From Xanthomonas arboricola (lineage in GTDB: Bacteria; Pseudomonadota; Gammaproteobacteria; Xanthomonadales; Xanthomonadaceae): a DNA stretch of 64,000 nt. Each line of letters starts with the position of its first letter. Position 1 is the stretch's first letter. The notes under the pieces are model-generated. The model was not told the DNA's origin and searched no databases. It was given only the letters and a program-made list of their open reading frames with translations. The stretch covers positions 663,573-727,572 of the forward strand of contig NZ_MIGY01000003.1 of the NCBI RefSeq assembly GCF_002940665.1. Reading direction: 5' to 3'. This document shows positions 47,873 to 57,139 of this stretch, in pieces. A program made the position numbers and the translations under genes.

Positions 47873-47904
47873 ACACAAAAGGCGCCGCAAGGCGCCTCTT
47901 GTGT
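47873..47904 (+). terminator. Terminator of tdh
   Basis: ACACAAAAGGCGCC pairs with GGCGCCTCTTGTGT (one mismatch, GCAA loop), 18 bases after the tdh stop. The tail is only weakly T-rich. Confidence 0.7.
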
Positions 47905-47965
47905 GTCCATCTTCAGAGCGCAGCTGACGCAACAGGCAAAGCTCACTGGTCGAGCGCGCGGCGCA

Positions 47966-48054
47966 CTTGCCGCACTCGGGACAGGCCGTGAATCCGTTCC
48001 TGGAGGCTTCGTGGCGGCATCCATGGCGCCGAGGGTCCCGCAACCGGCAAGGAC
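47966..48054 (-). repeat. Dispersed palindromic repeat, copy C (inverted, degenerate)
   Basis: Reversed, it begins GTCCTTGCC, keeps GCGGGACC, the central GCCATGGATGCCGCC core and AAGCCT, and ends near GTCCCGAGTGCGGCAAG. These match the order of blocks in copy A at 1144-1245, but the outer inverted ends are eroded. Confidence 0.6.
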
Positions 48055-48452
48055 ACCGCCCGAGAGTTGGTGGGTTGCTGCTTGAAAGCTTGTCCGTCGA
48101 TCCGCTTGCATTAGTAACACGACTGGACGCGGCGTTATCCGAGCAGCGGACGTTGTGCCTGCTCGCACCACACCCACCGACCATCTCGACGGGCCCTTGT
48201 CCGCCTACCGTCGCGGGGCCATACGCGACATGGATGCCGCGTAAGAGCCTACATGGACGTACTTGCGCTCGCTGGTGTCGTAATAGCCCACGTTCAAGCC
48301 CCTGCGGACCGAAGGCCTTGCCACCATTCACGCCGAAGTCGTTGTAGTCATATCTACCTCACTCAACGAGAAGGTATAGACGCCAGCTCCGCACGGGATT
48401 TGCTAAGGCCAAGCGCATCGCTGCCAATCCGAATCATCAATCCCAGCCTCAA
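48055..48452. other. Non-coding region between repeats and cysA
   Basis: Besides the repeat copy B I see no supported gene. Small open frames here (for example one ending in PRKSLHGRTC) run through the repeat itself, and one similar frame runs through copy A, so they are repeat-derived. Confidence 0.5.
48194..48270 (+). repeat. Dispersed palindromic repeat, copy B (truncated at its right end)
   Basis: It shares CCTTG(T/C)CCGCC, ACCGTCGCGGG, ATGGATGCCGCGTAAGAGCC and a following TACATGGACGTACTTGCG-type stretch with copy A, then diverges. The right inverted arm is missing, so it cannot form the outer stem. Confidence 0.7.
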
Positions 48453-49484
48453 TCAGGCTGGGAACACGCCAAAATGCCGCGCGGCCAGCAACAACTGCTG
48501 CCCGGGCTGAAAGCTCCCCGCCGATGCCGGCAGCTCCACTTCTATTTCATTACCAGCCGGCTCCAGCGTTGCGCGCAGACGCAGACGCGCACCGCTGCGC
48601 TGCGACCAGGCCACCGTGGCCGGCCATCCAGCGTCGTCCGGCACCAGATCTTCCGGCCGCACGTAGACCTCTACCGGGCCGGCCGCCAGCGCGGTGTCGG
48701 CTGCCGGCAAGGCATGCCCGGCGACCTGGATCTGGCCTTGCGCCAACACACCGGGAATGCGGTTCACCGCACCCACGAACGAATACACGAACGGCGAGGC
48801 CGGCTTGTCGTAGATCATCGCCGGCGTGTCGAGCTGCTCGATACGGCCACGGTTGAGGATCGCCACCCGGTCGGCCAGCTCCAGCGCCTCTTCCTGGTCG
48901 TGGGTGACGAACACCGTGGTCAGGCCGGTCCGTTCGTGCAGCTCGCGTAGCCAGCGGCGCAGGTCGCGGCGCACCTGCGCATCCAGCGCACCGAACGGCT
49001 CGTCCAGCAGCAGCACGCGCGGCTCGATCGCCAGCGCGCGCGCCAACGCCACGCGCTGCCGCTGACCGCCGGACAGCTGGGTGGGATAGCGCTGCTCCAG
49101 ACCCTGCAACTGCACCAACGCAAGCAGCTCCTCCACACGTGCGCGGATACGCGCTTCGGCCCAGCGCTCGGGACCGCGTCGCACCCGCAGGCCGAAGGCG
49201 ATGTTTTCGAACACGTCCATATGCTTGAACAGCGCGTAATGCTGAAACACGAAGCCGACCCGGCGCGACTGCACGCTCATGCGGGTGGCGTCTTCGTCGC
49301 CGAACAGCACCTGCCCGCCATTGGCATGCTCCAGCCCGGCCATGATCCGCAGCAAGGTGGTCTTGCCCGAACCGGACGGCCCCAGCAAGGCCAGCAACTC
49401 GCCCTGACGCACGTCCAGGGTGATGTCGTCCAACGCGGTAAACGTATCGAACTGCTTGCGCAGGCGGTGGATGCGGATGCCCAT
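48453..49484 (-). CDS. cysA: Sulfate/thiosulfate ABC transporter ATP-binding protein
   Basis: This 343-residue ATPase powers sulfate import. Walker A is [21 protein letters not shown], the ABC signature is [16 protein letters not shown], Walker B is [13 protein letters not shown], and the switch histidine is in [13 protein letters not shown]. The C-terminal TOBE-like regulatory domain starts near [12 protein letters not shown]. Its start follows the cysW stop by 7 bases, making it last in the cysP-cysU-cysW-cysA operon. A hairpin of CCCAGCCT/AGGCTGGG overlaps the stop codon. Confidence 0.96.
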   Translation of the reverse strand: MGIRIHRLRKQFDTFTALDDITLDVRQGELLALLGPSGSGKTTLLRIMAGLEHANGGQVLFGDEDATRMSVQSRRVGFVFQHYALFKHMDVFENIAFGLRVRRGPERWAEARIRARVEELLALVQLQGLEQRYPTQLSGGQRQRVALARALAIEPRVLLLDEPFGALDAQVRRDLRRWLRELHERTGLTTVFVTHDQEEALELADRVAILNRGRIEQLDTPAMIYDKPASPFVYSFVGAVNRIPGVLAQGQIQVAGHALPAADTALAAGPVEVYVRPEDLVPDDAGWPATVAWSQRSGARLRLRATLEPAGNEIEVELPASAGSFQPGQQLLLAARHFGVFPA

Positions 49485-49491
49485 GTTCACC

Positions 49492-50445
49492 TCAATGTCG
49501 GTGGTTGGCGGCAAGCGAATCGCCATGCCGCCATTCCAGATACGTCTTCAGCGCCAGCGTCAGCAGCGCGGTCAGCGCCAGCAACGAGGCACACGCGAAC
49601 GCGGCGCTGTAGGCGTATTCGTTGTAGAGAATTTCCACGTGCAAGGGCAGCGTGTTGGTACGCCCGCGGATATGCCCGGACACCACCGACACTGCACCAA
49701 ACTCGCCCATAGCACGCGCCGCGCACAGCAACACGCCGTACAGCAGGCCCCAGCGGATGTTCGGCAAGGTCACCCGCCAGAACATCTGCCAGCCGTTGGC
49801 GCCCAGGCTCAATGCAGCCAGTTCTTCGTCGCTGCCTTGCTGTTCCATCAGTGGCATCAGCTCGCGCGCGATGAACGGGAACGTGACGAAAGTCGTCGCC
49901 AGCACGATGCCGGGCAACGCAAACACGATGCGCGGCAGCTGGATCAGCATCTCGCCAAAGAACGGCAACTGCAGCCGCCAGCCTTCGTCGATCAACGGCC
50001 ATGCCCAGCCACTGCGGCCGAAGATCAGCACGAAGATCAGACCCGCCACCACCGGCGATACCGAGAACGGCAGGTCGATCAGGCTGATCAGCAAGCGTTT
50101 GCCGGGAAATCGATGCTTGCTGACGGCCCACGCCGCCGCCACGCCGAACACCAGATTCAGCGGCAGCACGATGGCAGTGACGATCAGGGTCAGCCTGATC
50201 GCCGACAACGCGTCCGGGTCGACGATCGCGCGCAGGAAGGTGTCCCAGCCACCGCGCAGCGCCTCGGCGAACACCAGCACCAACGGCAGCAACAAAAACG
50301 CCAGCAGAAACAGCAGCGCCCCCGCAATCATCAACCACTGCACCCAACGCGGCTCGTTGGTGGCCGACTCGGTGATGCGGCGCGCCTGTTCGGTCATCTG
50401 GCGGGTGTGCAACATGGCGGGCAGCGGCGAAACAGCATCGTTCAT
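49492..50445 (-). CDS. cysW: Sulfate ABC transporter permease CysW
   Basis: This 317-residue inner-membrane permease has six predicted helices starting with [27 protein letters not shown]. The conserved cytoplasmic EAA loop is [28 protein letters not shown], which contacts CysA. The start ATG at 50445 overlaps the cysU stop codon by 4 bases (ATGA). Long upstream readings of this frame are only shadows of cysU and cysP. Confidence 0.95.
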   Translation of the reverse strand: MNDAVSPLPAMLHTRQMTEQARRITESATNEPRWVQWLMIAGALLFLLAFLLLPLVLVFAEALRGGWDTFLRAIVDPDALSAIRLTLIVTAIVLPLNLVFGVAAAWAVSKHRFPGKRLLISLIDLPFSVSPVVAGLIFVLIFGRSGWAWPLIDEGWRLQLPFFGEMLIQLPRIVFALPGIVLATTFVTFPFIARELMPLMEQQGSDEELAALSLGANGWQMFWRVTLPNIRWGLLYGVLLCAARAMGEFGAVSVVSGHIRGRTNTLPLHVEILYNEYAYSAAFACASLLALTALLTLALKTYLEWRHGDSLAANHRH

Positions 50446-51302
50446 GCAGTCCTCCGTTGATAACGCAGCAGGCGTGCCTGCAGCGTATTGACCACCAGCA
50501 GGACCACGAACGACAGCAGCAGCATCGCCGCGGCAATCGCGGTGGCACCGGCGTAGTCGAACTCTTCCAGCCGGATGGTGATCAGCAGCGGTGCGATCTC
50601 GGTGGAATTGGGCAGGTTGCCGGCAATGAAGATCACCGAACCGTACTCGCCAACCCCACGCGCGAACGCCAGCGCAAATCCGGTCAGGACCGCCGGCCAC
50701 AGTCCCGGCAGCACCACCCGCCACACGGTCTGCCAACGCGACGCGCCCAGCGTGGCGGCGGCCGCTTCCAGCTCGCGTTCGCTTTCGGCCAGCACCGGCT
50801 GCACCACCCGCACCACGAACGGCAACCCTACGAACACCAGCGCCAGCACGATGCCCAACTGGGTGTAGGCGACCTTGATGCCGATCGCCTCCAGCCAACG
50901 CCCGACCCAGCCGTTGCCGCCGTACAACGCGGTCAGCGCGATGCCGGCCACCGCAGTCGGCAACGCGAACGGCAGGTCGATTACCGCATCGAACAAGCGC
51001 TTGCCCGGGAAGCTGTAGCGCACGAACACCCATGCCACCCCGGTGCCCATCACCGCATTGAAGGCGCCGGCCGCAAATGCGGTGCCGAAGCTCACCCGCA
51101 GCGCCGACAGCACGCGCGGCTCGCTCCATACCCGCCACAGGCCATCCCAGCCCAATCCGCTGGTCTTGATGAAGACGCCCAGCAGCGGGATCAGCACGAC
51201 CAATCCCAGCCAGGTCAGCGTGATTCCAAGACTCAAGCCCAGCCCCGGCATCACGCGTCGGCGCGGTGACGGCGCTGGGTGGGGTGCAACCGACATCGGC
51301 AT
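50442..51302 (-). CDS. cysU: Sulfate ABC transporter permease CysU (CysT)
   Basis: This 286-residue permease pairs with CysW. Helices begin with [24 protein letters not shown]; the EAA loop is [28 protein letters not shown]. An N-terminal basic stretch [16 protein letters not shown] precedes the first helix, and the ATG at 51302 or the one at 51296 may be the real start. It follows cysP by 3 bases. Confidence 0.95.
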   Translation of the reverse strand: MPMSVAPHPAPSPRRRVMPGLGLSLGITLTWLGLVVLIPLLGVFIKTSGLGWDGLWRVWSEPRVLSALRVSFGTAFAAGAFNAVMGTGVAWVFVRYSFPGKRLFDAVIDLPFALPTAVAGIALTALYGGNGWVGRWLEAIGIKVAYTQLGIVLALVFVGLPFVVRVVQPVLAESERELEAAAATLGASRWQTVWRVVLPGLWPAVLTGFALAFARGVGEYGSVIFIAGNLPNSTEIAPLLITIRLEEFDYAGATAIAAAMLLLSFVVLLVVNTLQARLLRYQRRTA

Positions 51303-51305
51303 TGC

Positions 51306-52325
51306 CTACTTTTTTGCCTGGATCTGATCGAATACGCCGCCGTCGGCGAAGTGTTCCTGCTGCGCCTTGTCCCATGACCCGAACGCATCCTGGATGGTTA
51401 CCAGCTTGATGTCCGGGAACCTTGCCAGGTCGGCAGGGTCGGCAAATTCCGGATGACGCGGGCGATAGAAATGCTTGGCCGCCAGCTTCTGCCCCTGCGG
51501 CGCGTACAGGTAGCGCAGATAGGCCTCGGCCACCTCGCGGGTGCCGTGCTTGTCGACGTTCTTGTCGACCAGCGCCACCGACGGCTCGGCCAGGATCGAC
51601 AGCTTGGGCACCACGATTTCGAACTTGTCCTTGCCCAGCTCTTCGCGTGCCAGCAGGGCCTCGTTTTCCCAGGCCAGCAACACATCGCCGATGCCACGTT
51701 GCACGAACGTGGTGGTGGCGCCGCGCGCACCGGTATCCAGCACCGGCACGTTGCGGAACAGCGCCTGCATGTAGCGCATGATGCGCTCGCGGTCGCCCTT
51801 GAAGATGTGGTCGGCATAGGCCCAGGCGGCCAGGTAATTCCAGCGCGCGCCACCGGAGGTCTTGGGGTTGGGCGTCACCACCGCCACGCCGGAGCGCAGC
51901 AGGTCCGGCCAATCATGGATGTTCTTCGGGTTGCCCTTGCGCACCAGGAACACGATCGTCGAGGTGTAAGGCGCGCTGTTGTCGGGCAGGCGCTTTTCCC
52001 AGTCGCTGTCGATCAGCTTGGCTTTTTCGGCGATCGCATCGACGTCGTAGGCCAGCGCCAGCGTGACCACATCGGCCTCGATGCCGTCGATCACCGCACG
52101 TGCCTGTTTGCCGGAGCCGCCGTGCGAGGTCTCCACCGTGACGGTGTCCTGCGGATGCTGCTGCTTCCACTGCGCGGCAAACGCGTTGTTGTAGTCGCGG
52201 TAGAACTCGCGGGTGGGATCGTAACTGACATTGAGCAGGCCGATGTCGCGCGCGCCTGCCGGGCCGGCCAGGACCAGCAGGCTGCACAACACAGTCGCCA
52301 TAAGACGGAAGCGGGGGTGGGTCAC
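51306..52325 (-). CDS. cysP: Periplasmic sulfate-binding protein
   Basis: This 339-residue binding protein captures sulfate or thiosulfate for CysUWA. The signal peptide is [22 protein letters not shown]. The mature part has [38 protein letters not shown] and [22 protein letters not shown], the sulfate-binding signature regions of Sbp/CysP. The start is GTG at 52325, with GGAG 6 bases upstream; the open frame extends further but lacks a ribosome site. It is the first gene of the operon. Confidence 0.96.
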   Translation of the reverse strand: MTHPRFRLMATVLCSLLVLAGPAGARDIGLLNVSYDPTREFYRDYNNAFAAQWKQQHPQDTVTVETSHGGSGKQARAVIDGIEADVVTLALAYDVDAIAEKAKLIDSDWEKRLPDNSAPYTSTIVFLVRKGNPKNIHDWPDLLRSGVAVVTPNPKTSGGARWNYLAAWAYADHIFKGDRERIMRYMQALFRNVPVLDTGARGATTTFVQRGIGDVLLAWENEALLAREELGKDKFEIVVPKLSILAEPSVALVDKNVDKHGTREVAEAYLRYLYAPQGQKLAAKHFYRPRHPEFADPADLARFPDIKLVTIQDAFGSWDKAQQEHFADGGVFDQIQAKK

Positions 52326-52495
52326 AGCAATCTCCAGACCGTTGGGGCGCAGCTGAACAGCAAGCATGCCATGCTGCGCAGCGGCACGCAGGCGGTGAAA
52401 TGACATCAAGGCCGCACCTTATGCCGATTTTGCATGACGTAGTGGTATGCCACCGTGATCGTTAAAATCATGCGTCTCCTGCCACTGCGACCGCC

Positions 52496-53704
52496 ATGAC
52501 CAACGCTCCCGCTGCGCTGACTGCCCATTACGCCGCCGAACTGGAAACCATCCAGGCCCAGGGCCTGTTCAAGTCCGAGCGCATCATCACTGGCCCGCAG
52601 TCGGCCCGGATCACCCTGGCCGATGGCCGCAGCGTGCTCAACTTCTGCGCCAACAACTATCTGGGCCTGGCCGACCACCCAGACATCATCCAGGCCGCCA
52701 AGAACGCGCTGGACACGCACGGCTTCGGCATGGCCTCGGTGCGCTTCATCTGCGGCACCCAGGACCTGCACAAACAGCTAGAGCGCACTATTGCCGACTT
52801 CTTCGGCACCGAGGACACCATCCTCTACGCGGCCTGTTTCGATGCCAACGGCGGCCTGTTCGAACCGCTGCTCGGCGAAGCGGACGCGATCATTTCCGAC
52901 GCGCTCAACCACGCCTCGATCATCGACGGCGTTCGCCTGTGCAAGGCCAAGCGCTTCCGCTACGCCAACTGCGACATGGCCGACCTGGAAGCGCAGCTGC
53001 AGGCCGCCGATGCGGCCGGCTGCAAGACCAAGCTGATCACCAGCGACGGCGTGTTCTCGATGGACGGCTTCATCGCCCCGCTGGACGAGATCACCGCCCT
53101 CGCCCGCAAATACAATGCGCTGGTGCATATCGACGAATGCCATGCCACCGGCTTTCTCGGCGCCACCGGCCGCGGCTCGGCCGAGGTCAAGGGCGTGCTG
53201 GACCGGATCGACATCATCACCGGCACGCTGGGCAAAGCGATGGGCGGCGCACTGGGCGGCTTCACCACCGCCAAGCGCGAAGTCATCGAACTGCTGCGCC
53301 AGCGCTCGCGTCCCTACCTGTTTTCCAACTCGCTGCCGCCGCACGTGGTGGCCGCCGGCATCAAGGCCTTCGAGATGCTGGAAGCCGCCGGCGAGCTGCG
53401 TACGCACCTGGTCGACAACACCCGCTACTTCCGCGCGCGCATGACCGCCGCCGGCTTCGACCTCAAGCCCGGCGTGCATCCGATCAGCCCGGTGATGCTC
53501 TACGACGCGCCGCTGGCGCAAAGATTCGCCGAGCGGCTGCTGGAAGAAGGCATCTACGCGATCGGCTTCTTCTTCCCGGTGGTGCCCAAGGGCCAGGCGC
53601 GCATCCGTACCCAGATCAGCGCCGCGCACACCCGCGAGCAGCTGGATCAGGCGATCGACGCGTTCATCAAGATCGGGCGCGAACTCGACGTGATCCAGCA
53701 CTGA
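52496..53704 (+). CDS. kbl: Glycine C-acetyltransferase (2-amino-3-ketobutyrate CoA ligase)
   Basis: This 402-residue PLP-dependent enzyme converts 2-amino-3-ketobutyrate and CoA to glycine and acetyl-CoA, completing threonine degradation after Tdh. The alpha-oxoamine synthase features are [42 protein letters not shown] and the PLP lysine in [15 protein letters not shown]. It is divergent from cysP with a 170-base shared upstream region. Its stop overlaps the next start by 1 base (TGATG). Confidence 0.97.
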   Translation: MTNAPAALTAHYAAELETIQAQGLFKSERIITGPQSARITLADGRSVLNFCANNYLGLADHPDIIQAAKNALDTHGFGMASVRFICGTQDLHKQLERTIADFFGTEDTILYAACFDANGGLFEPLLGEADAIISDALNHASIIDGVRLCKAKRFRYANCDMADLEAQLQAADAAGCKTKLITSDGVFSMDGFIAPLDEITALARKYNALVHIDECHATGFLGATGRGSAEVKGVLDRIDIITGTLGKAMGGALGGFTTAKREVIELLRQRSRPYLFSNSLPPHVVAAGIKAFEMLEAAGELRTHLVDNTRYFRARMTAAGFDLKPGVHPISPVMLYDAPLAQRFAERLLEEGIYAIGFFFPVVPKGQARIRTQISAAHTREQLDQAIDAFIKIGRELDVIQH

Positions 53705-54093
53705 TGCGCACGGCGCTGCGCCAACGGCTGCTGCTGGCGGCGCAGACCGACACCCAGGCGCAGCTGTTGGACGGCAACTGGGAAACCCGCTGCCTGCATT
53801 GCCGTCGGCGCCTGCAGCTGCGCGCCGATGGCGAGCCGCACGGGCACACCACGCTGGAACACGTGGTCCCGCAGGCCTGGTTCGGCCGTCGCGCGGCGAC
53901 GGCACTGTGCGCGCTGGTCGGCGACGATGCGAATGCGGCGCGCAATCTCGCCCTGGCCTGTGCCGGCTGCAATCACGCCAAGGCTCGGCACCACGATGCC
54001 AATGGTGCCGGCGACGCCCGCGCCGTCGAGGTGGTCAGCGCCTTGCTCAGCGCGCGCCTGGCGCGCTGGCGGGAGCCACCGTCAGCGCACTGA
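53704..54093 (+). CDS. Small HNH endonuclease-fold protein
   Basis: This 129-residue frame has two zinc CxxC-type pairs, LHCRRRLQL (CxxxR rather than CxxC, a possible deviation) and CAGCNHAKARHH, with the HNH core LEHVVPQAWFG between them. This matches the small HNH endonuclease (HNH_5-like) pattern. A nicking or endonuclease function is inferred from the motif only. Its ATG overlaps the kbl stop (TGATG), so it is translationally coupled, and its last 47 bases overlap the convergent pseudouridine synthase gene. Confidence 0.7.
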   Translation: MRTALRQRLLLAAQTDTQAQLLDGNWETRCLHCRRRLQLRADGEPHGHTTLEHVVPQAWFGRRAATALCALVGDDANAARNLALACAGCNHAKARHHDANGAGDARAVEVVSALLSARLARWREPPSAH

Positions 54094-54898
54094 CTTCCTC
54101 TGGGCTGAGCATCCGCCACGTCCCCTTGCCCAGCTCGCCCATCGCCAGCGACCCGATCGCCACCCGCACCAGGCGCAGCACACCGATCTCCACCGCGGCC
54201 AACAAGCGGCGAATCTGCCGATTGCGGCCTTCGTCCAGCACGATCTCCAGCCACGCATTGCGCTCGCCTTCGCGCAGCACGCCGACCCGCTTGGCACGCA
54301 GCAGCACGCCCTCGCCGTCCGGATCGGGGTCGATCATGCCGGCCTGCAGCTGCGCCAGTTGCGCAGCGCTCGGGCGGCAATCGATCTGCACGTGATAGGT
54401 CTTGTCCGGCCCGGTCGCCGGGTCGGTCACTGCCGCCGCCCATTGCGGGTCGTTGCTGAAGAGCAGCAGGCCTTCGCTGGCCTTGTCCAAGCGCCCGACC
54501 GGGGCGATCCACGGCAAGCCGGCGCCATCGAAGCAGCGATACACCGTGTCCCTGCCCTGCTCGTCGCGTGCGGTGGTGACCACGCCGCGCGGCTTGTTGA
54601 GCATCAGGTAGCACCGCGCCGGCCCGGCCAACGGCTGCCCATCGACACGGATGGCCGATTGCTGATCGGCACGGATCGGATATTCGGGATCGTGCACCAC
54701 ACGTGCCGCCACGCTGACTCGCCCGTCGGCGATCCAGCGCGCCGCTTCGGTACGCGAACACACACCCAGTTTGGACAGCACGCGCGCCAGCCCATGGCGT
54801 GGCGCGGTGGTCGCCACGGTCGTAGTGGAGACGCGCGACGGGCCCGCCGGACCACGCGTGCGCTGCCGGGACGTCGCCGGCGCATGCCGCCGGGTCAT
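54047..54898 (-). CDS. RsuA/RluB/RluE-family pseudouridine synthase
   Basis: This 283-residue enzyme converts uridine to pseudouridine in rRNA. An S4 RNA-binding domain is at about 35-85 (GLARVLSKLGVCSRTEAARWIADGRV). The catalytic domain has LMLNKPRGVVTT, the aspartate motif VGRLDKASEGLLLFSND and the C-terminal EGRNRQIRRLLAAV. The N-terminal 30 residues are Arg/Thr-rich and low complexity. The start at 54898 (MTRRHAP) is plausible but a later start at the S4 domain cannot be excluded. The particular rRNA position cannot be named. Confidence 0.9.
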   Translation of the reverse strand: MTRRHAPATSRQRTRGPAGPSRVSTTTVATTAPRHGLARVLSKLGVCSRTEAARWIADGRVSVAARVVHDPEYPIRADQQSAIRVDGQPLAGPARCYLMLNKPRGVVTTARDEQGRDTVYRCFDGAGLPWIAPVGRLDKASEGLLLFSNDPQWAAAVTDPATGPDKTYHVQIDCRPSAAQLAQLQAGMIDPDPDGEGVLLRAKRVGVLREGERNAWLEIVLDEGRNRQIRRLLAAVEIGVLRLVRVAIGSLAMGELGKGTWRMLSPEEVSALTVAPASAPGAR

Positions 54899-54917
54899 GC
54901 CGTCCCGACCGCGCCGC

Positions 54918-55433
54918 TTACTTGTTTTCGACCGACTTGGCGTCGGCCGCAGGCGTTGCAGTTGCCGCAGCAGCCGGCGCCGGCGCCGCCACCGGACGCG
55001 CCTTGACCACACGCACGCCACGCGCCTTCATCCAGGCGTCGAATTCTTCGGCGGTCATGCGCTTGCCGTTCTGGCTCATGTCAAAGCGCCACGGGGTGTT
55101 GTCGAATGCGGTGGTGGCCTTGTAGGCAGCCGGATCGTTCGGATTGACGGTGCCACCGGGCGGAATGACCTTGGCCAGATCCTGGCAGCCTTCTACGCGC
55201 AGACGCAGCAACACGCGGTCCACCGACTGCTCGGTGGTGTAGGGCTGTGCCAGCACGCCGGTGGGCATGCCCAGCTGCACGCTACGGGTGTAGAACTCGG
55301 CGGCTGCCGGCGCAATGACGGTAGCGGGCAACGGCAGTGGCTGGGACACCGTGCTGCCGGCGCAGTTCGGAGCGGCGTAGGCGGCGGGAATCAAGGCGAG
55401 ACAGAGCAATCCTGCCGTGGCGGTACGCAGCAT
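54918..55433 (-). CDS. Exported hypothetical protein with Ala-rich tail
   Basis: This 171-residue protein has a signal peptide (MLRTATAGLLCLALIPAAYAA) and two mature cysteines (PNCAGS and EGCQDLAK) that may pair. The middle part (about residues 30-115) looks TonB-C-like in pattern (AAEFYTRSVQLGMPTGVLAQP, LLRLRVEGCQDLAKVIPPGG), and the end is an Ala/Pro-rich tail. I do not assign a function. It lies 19 bases upstream of the pseudouridine synthase gene on the same strand, so the two may be co-transcribed. Confidence 0.75.
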   Translation of the reverse strand: MLRTATAGLLCLALIPAAYAAPNCAGSTVSQPLPLPATVIAPAAAEFYTRSVQLGMPTGVLAQPYTTEQSVDRVLLRLRVEGCQDLAKVIPPGGTVNPNDPAAYKATTAFDNTPWRFDMSQNGKRMTAEEFDAWMKARGVRVVKARPVAAPAPAAAATATPAADAKSVENK

Positions 55434-55577
55434 CGGGTTCTTCCAGTTAGGAGTGTGGTGGTGACGCGGCGAGTGTAGGCAGCGATGAACGCCGTTTCAA
55501 CCGGTACCGTGCCTGGATGGCAACGCAGACAGGATTTGCACCGCCCAGGCGCAAAGTTTTCCGGTTCCCACAAAGAC

Positions 55578-55602
55578 AAAACCCGGCGCAAGGCCGGGTT
55601 TT
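55578..55602 (-). terminator. Terminator of the OmpA-family gene
   Basis: On the minus strand AAAACCCGGC pairs with GCCGGGTTTT (loop about 5) with T residues following. It lies about 24 bases beyond the OmpA-like stop. Confidence 0.85.
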
Positions 55603-55625
55603 GTATGCAACAGCTAGCGGTCCAA

Positions 55626-56723
55626 TTAGTTCTGGACGTTCAGCTCGGTACGACGGTTCTTCGCACGGCCTTCCGGATTGTCGGAACCATCCGGGTTGGC
55701 GTTCGGAGCAATCGGACGGCTCTCGCCGTAGCCGATCGGGCCGACCAGACGCGACGCATCGACGCCGTTCTTGGTCAGGTAGTCGTACACGGTGGTCGCA
55801 CGACGCTCGGACAGCTTCTGGTTGTACGCGTCGGTACCCTTCGAGTCGGTGTGACCAGCAACCTCGACCTTCAGGTCGGGGTAACGCTTCAGGATCTCGG
55901 TCGCTTCGCTCAGGATCGAGACAGCGTCCGGACGCAGGGTCGACTTGTTGAAGTCGAAGTTCACGCCCTTCAGATCGATCGACACAGGCACCGGGCAACC
56001 GTCCGGACCGATGGTCTGGCCAGGCTGCGAAGCCGGGCACTTGTCGTCGCAGTTGTTGACGCCGTCCCCGTCGTCATCCAGATCTGCACAGCTCGGAGCA
56101 ACCGGAGCCGGAGCCGGCGGCGGAGCGGTCGACGGAGCCGGTCCCAACGGGATCACGACGCCGACCGAAGCCAGCACGTCGCCGAACCAGTCTTCCTGCG
56201 GAGCAGCAACGCTCTGGTCGTTGAAGTCAGCGCGGTAGGCCAACTCCGCACGCACGGCGACGCGCTTGTCGAAGGTGGTCTGCAGACCGACACCAGCCTT
56301 GGCGGCAAAGTTGCCGTCCTTCTGCTGACCCGGCGACACCGGGTTCGGAGTGGCGTCGAACTCTTCTTCCGAACGCTGGTAGCCCAGACCGAACAGCAGG
56401 TAGGGGTTCCAGCCGCGGCCTTCCTGGATGAAGTGGCGACGCAGGTCGAACGAGATGCCGTACTGGCTCCAGTTCTGATCCTGGTTGGCATCGAAATTCG
56501 GGTTCTGATAGTTCAGCTCGCCGTCGATCGACCAGTTCGGGCTGACGAACTTGCCCAGACCCAGGGTGACGAACGGGGCATCATTGGTCAGACGATCGCT
56601 GTCCTGGAAGTTGAAGCCAGCGCTACCGGTCAGGTACCAACGGTCATCGAACTCCTGCGCGGAAGCAGCCTGGGCAACCGCCAGACCACCGAGCAACGCG
56701 GCAGTGAGAATTTTCTTGTTCAT
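55626..56723 (-). CDS. OmpA-family outer-membrane protein
   Basis: This 365-residue protein has a signal peptide (MNKKILTAALLGGLAVAQAASA), an N-terminal eight-stranded beta-barrel (about 22-190, WYLTGSAGFNFQDSDRL through GVVIPLG), a Pro-rich linker, a thrombospondin-type-3-like calcium motif (DLDDDGDGVNNCDDKCP), and a C-terminal OmpA domain that binds peptidoglycan (KVEVAGHTDSKGTDAYNQKLSERRATTVYDYL). GGAG lies 10 bases before the ATG. It is a single-gene unit, probably highly expressed, and terminates at a clear hairpin. Confidence 0.95.
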   Translation of the reverse strand: MNKKILTAALLGGLAVAQAASAQEFDDRWYLTGSAGFNFQDSDRLTNDAPFVTLGLGKFVSPNWSIDGELNYQNPNFDANQDQNWSQYGISFDLRRHFIQEGRGWNPYLLFGLGYQRSEEEFDATPNPVSPGQQKDGNFAAKAGVGLQTTFDKRVAVRAELAYRADFNDQSVAAPQEDWFGDVLASVGVVIPLGPAPSTAPPPAPAPVAPSCADLDDDGDGVNNCDDKCPASQPGQTIGPDGCPVPVSIDLKGVNFDFNKSTLRPDAVSILSEATEILKRYPDLKVEVAGHTDSKGTDAYNQKLSERRATTVYDYLTKNGVDASRLVGPIGYGESRPIAPNANPDGSDNPEGRAKNRRTELNVQN

Positions 56724-57139
56724 GTGTATACAGCTCCTTCTTTGGGAGATAAAACCGATAGAGGCGTTGTTCTTGGTAAAGATGCTCGTCACATCCAGAG
56801 CCATCGGGGCGCAGATTAAGCCGGCCTTAGTGAAGATCGCGTTAACGGTCATATAACATGTGAAAGCAATCACCAAGGCCGACGTTCCCTTTCAATACTA
56901 CGTATACAGTTTCATGAAGGAAAGGACCGGGCACGCAGTTTGCACATTTCGCCTGCATGAACCGCAGCCCAATTAAGTCAGTTGAATACGGTGACGGCTC
57001 TACCCCGCCGGTGGGCTGCGCGGTGAAGCGAAAACCACATTGGTGAACGCCAAGCCCTGTCCGAGCTGAATTATGGAGGAGGTGGTTGCAGCGCGCCTGC
57101 TCCACAACGCACCCTGAACCTCCCACATGGAGCGACCCG
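56724..57139. other. Long upstream region between OmpA-like and QOR genes
   Basis: This region, more A+T-rich than its flanks in its left half, is the divergent promoter region for the OmpA-family gene and the zinc-type dehydrogenase gene. I see no supported open frame or RNA. Confidence 0.4.

Noticed and set aside
48194-48347. Small frame ending in a PRKSLHGRTC-like string, and its relative near 1190
   Set aside because: The similar peptides come from the shared palindromic repeat read in one frame, not from a conserved protein.
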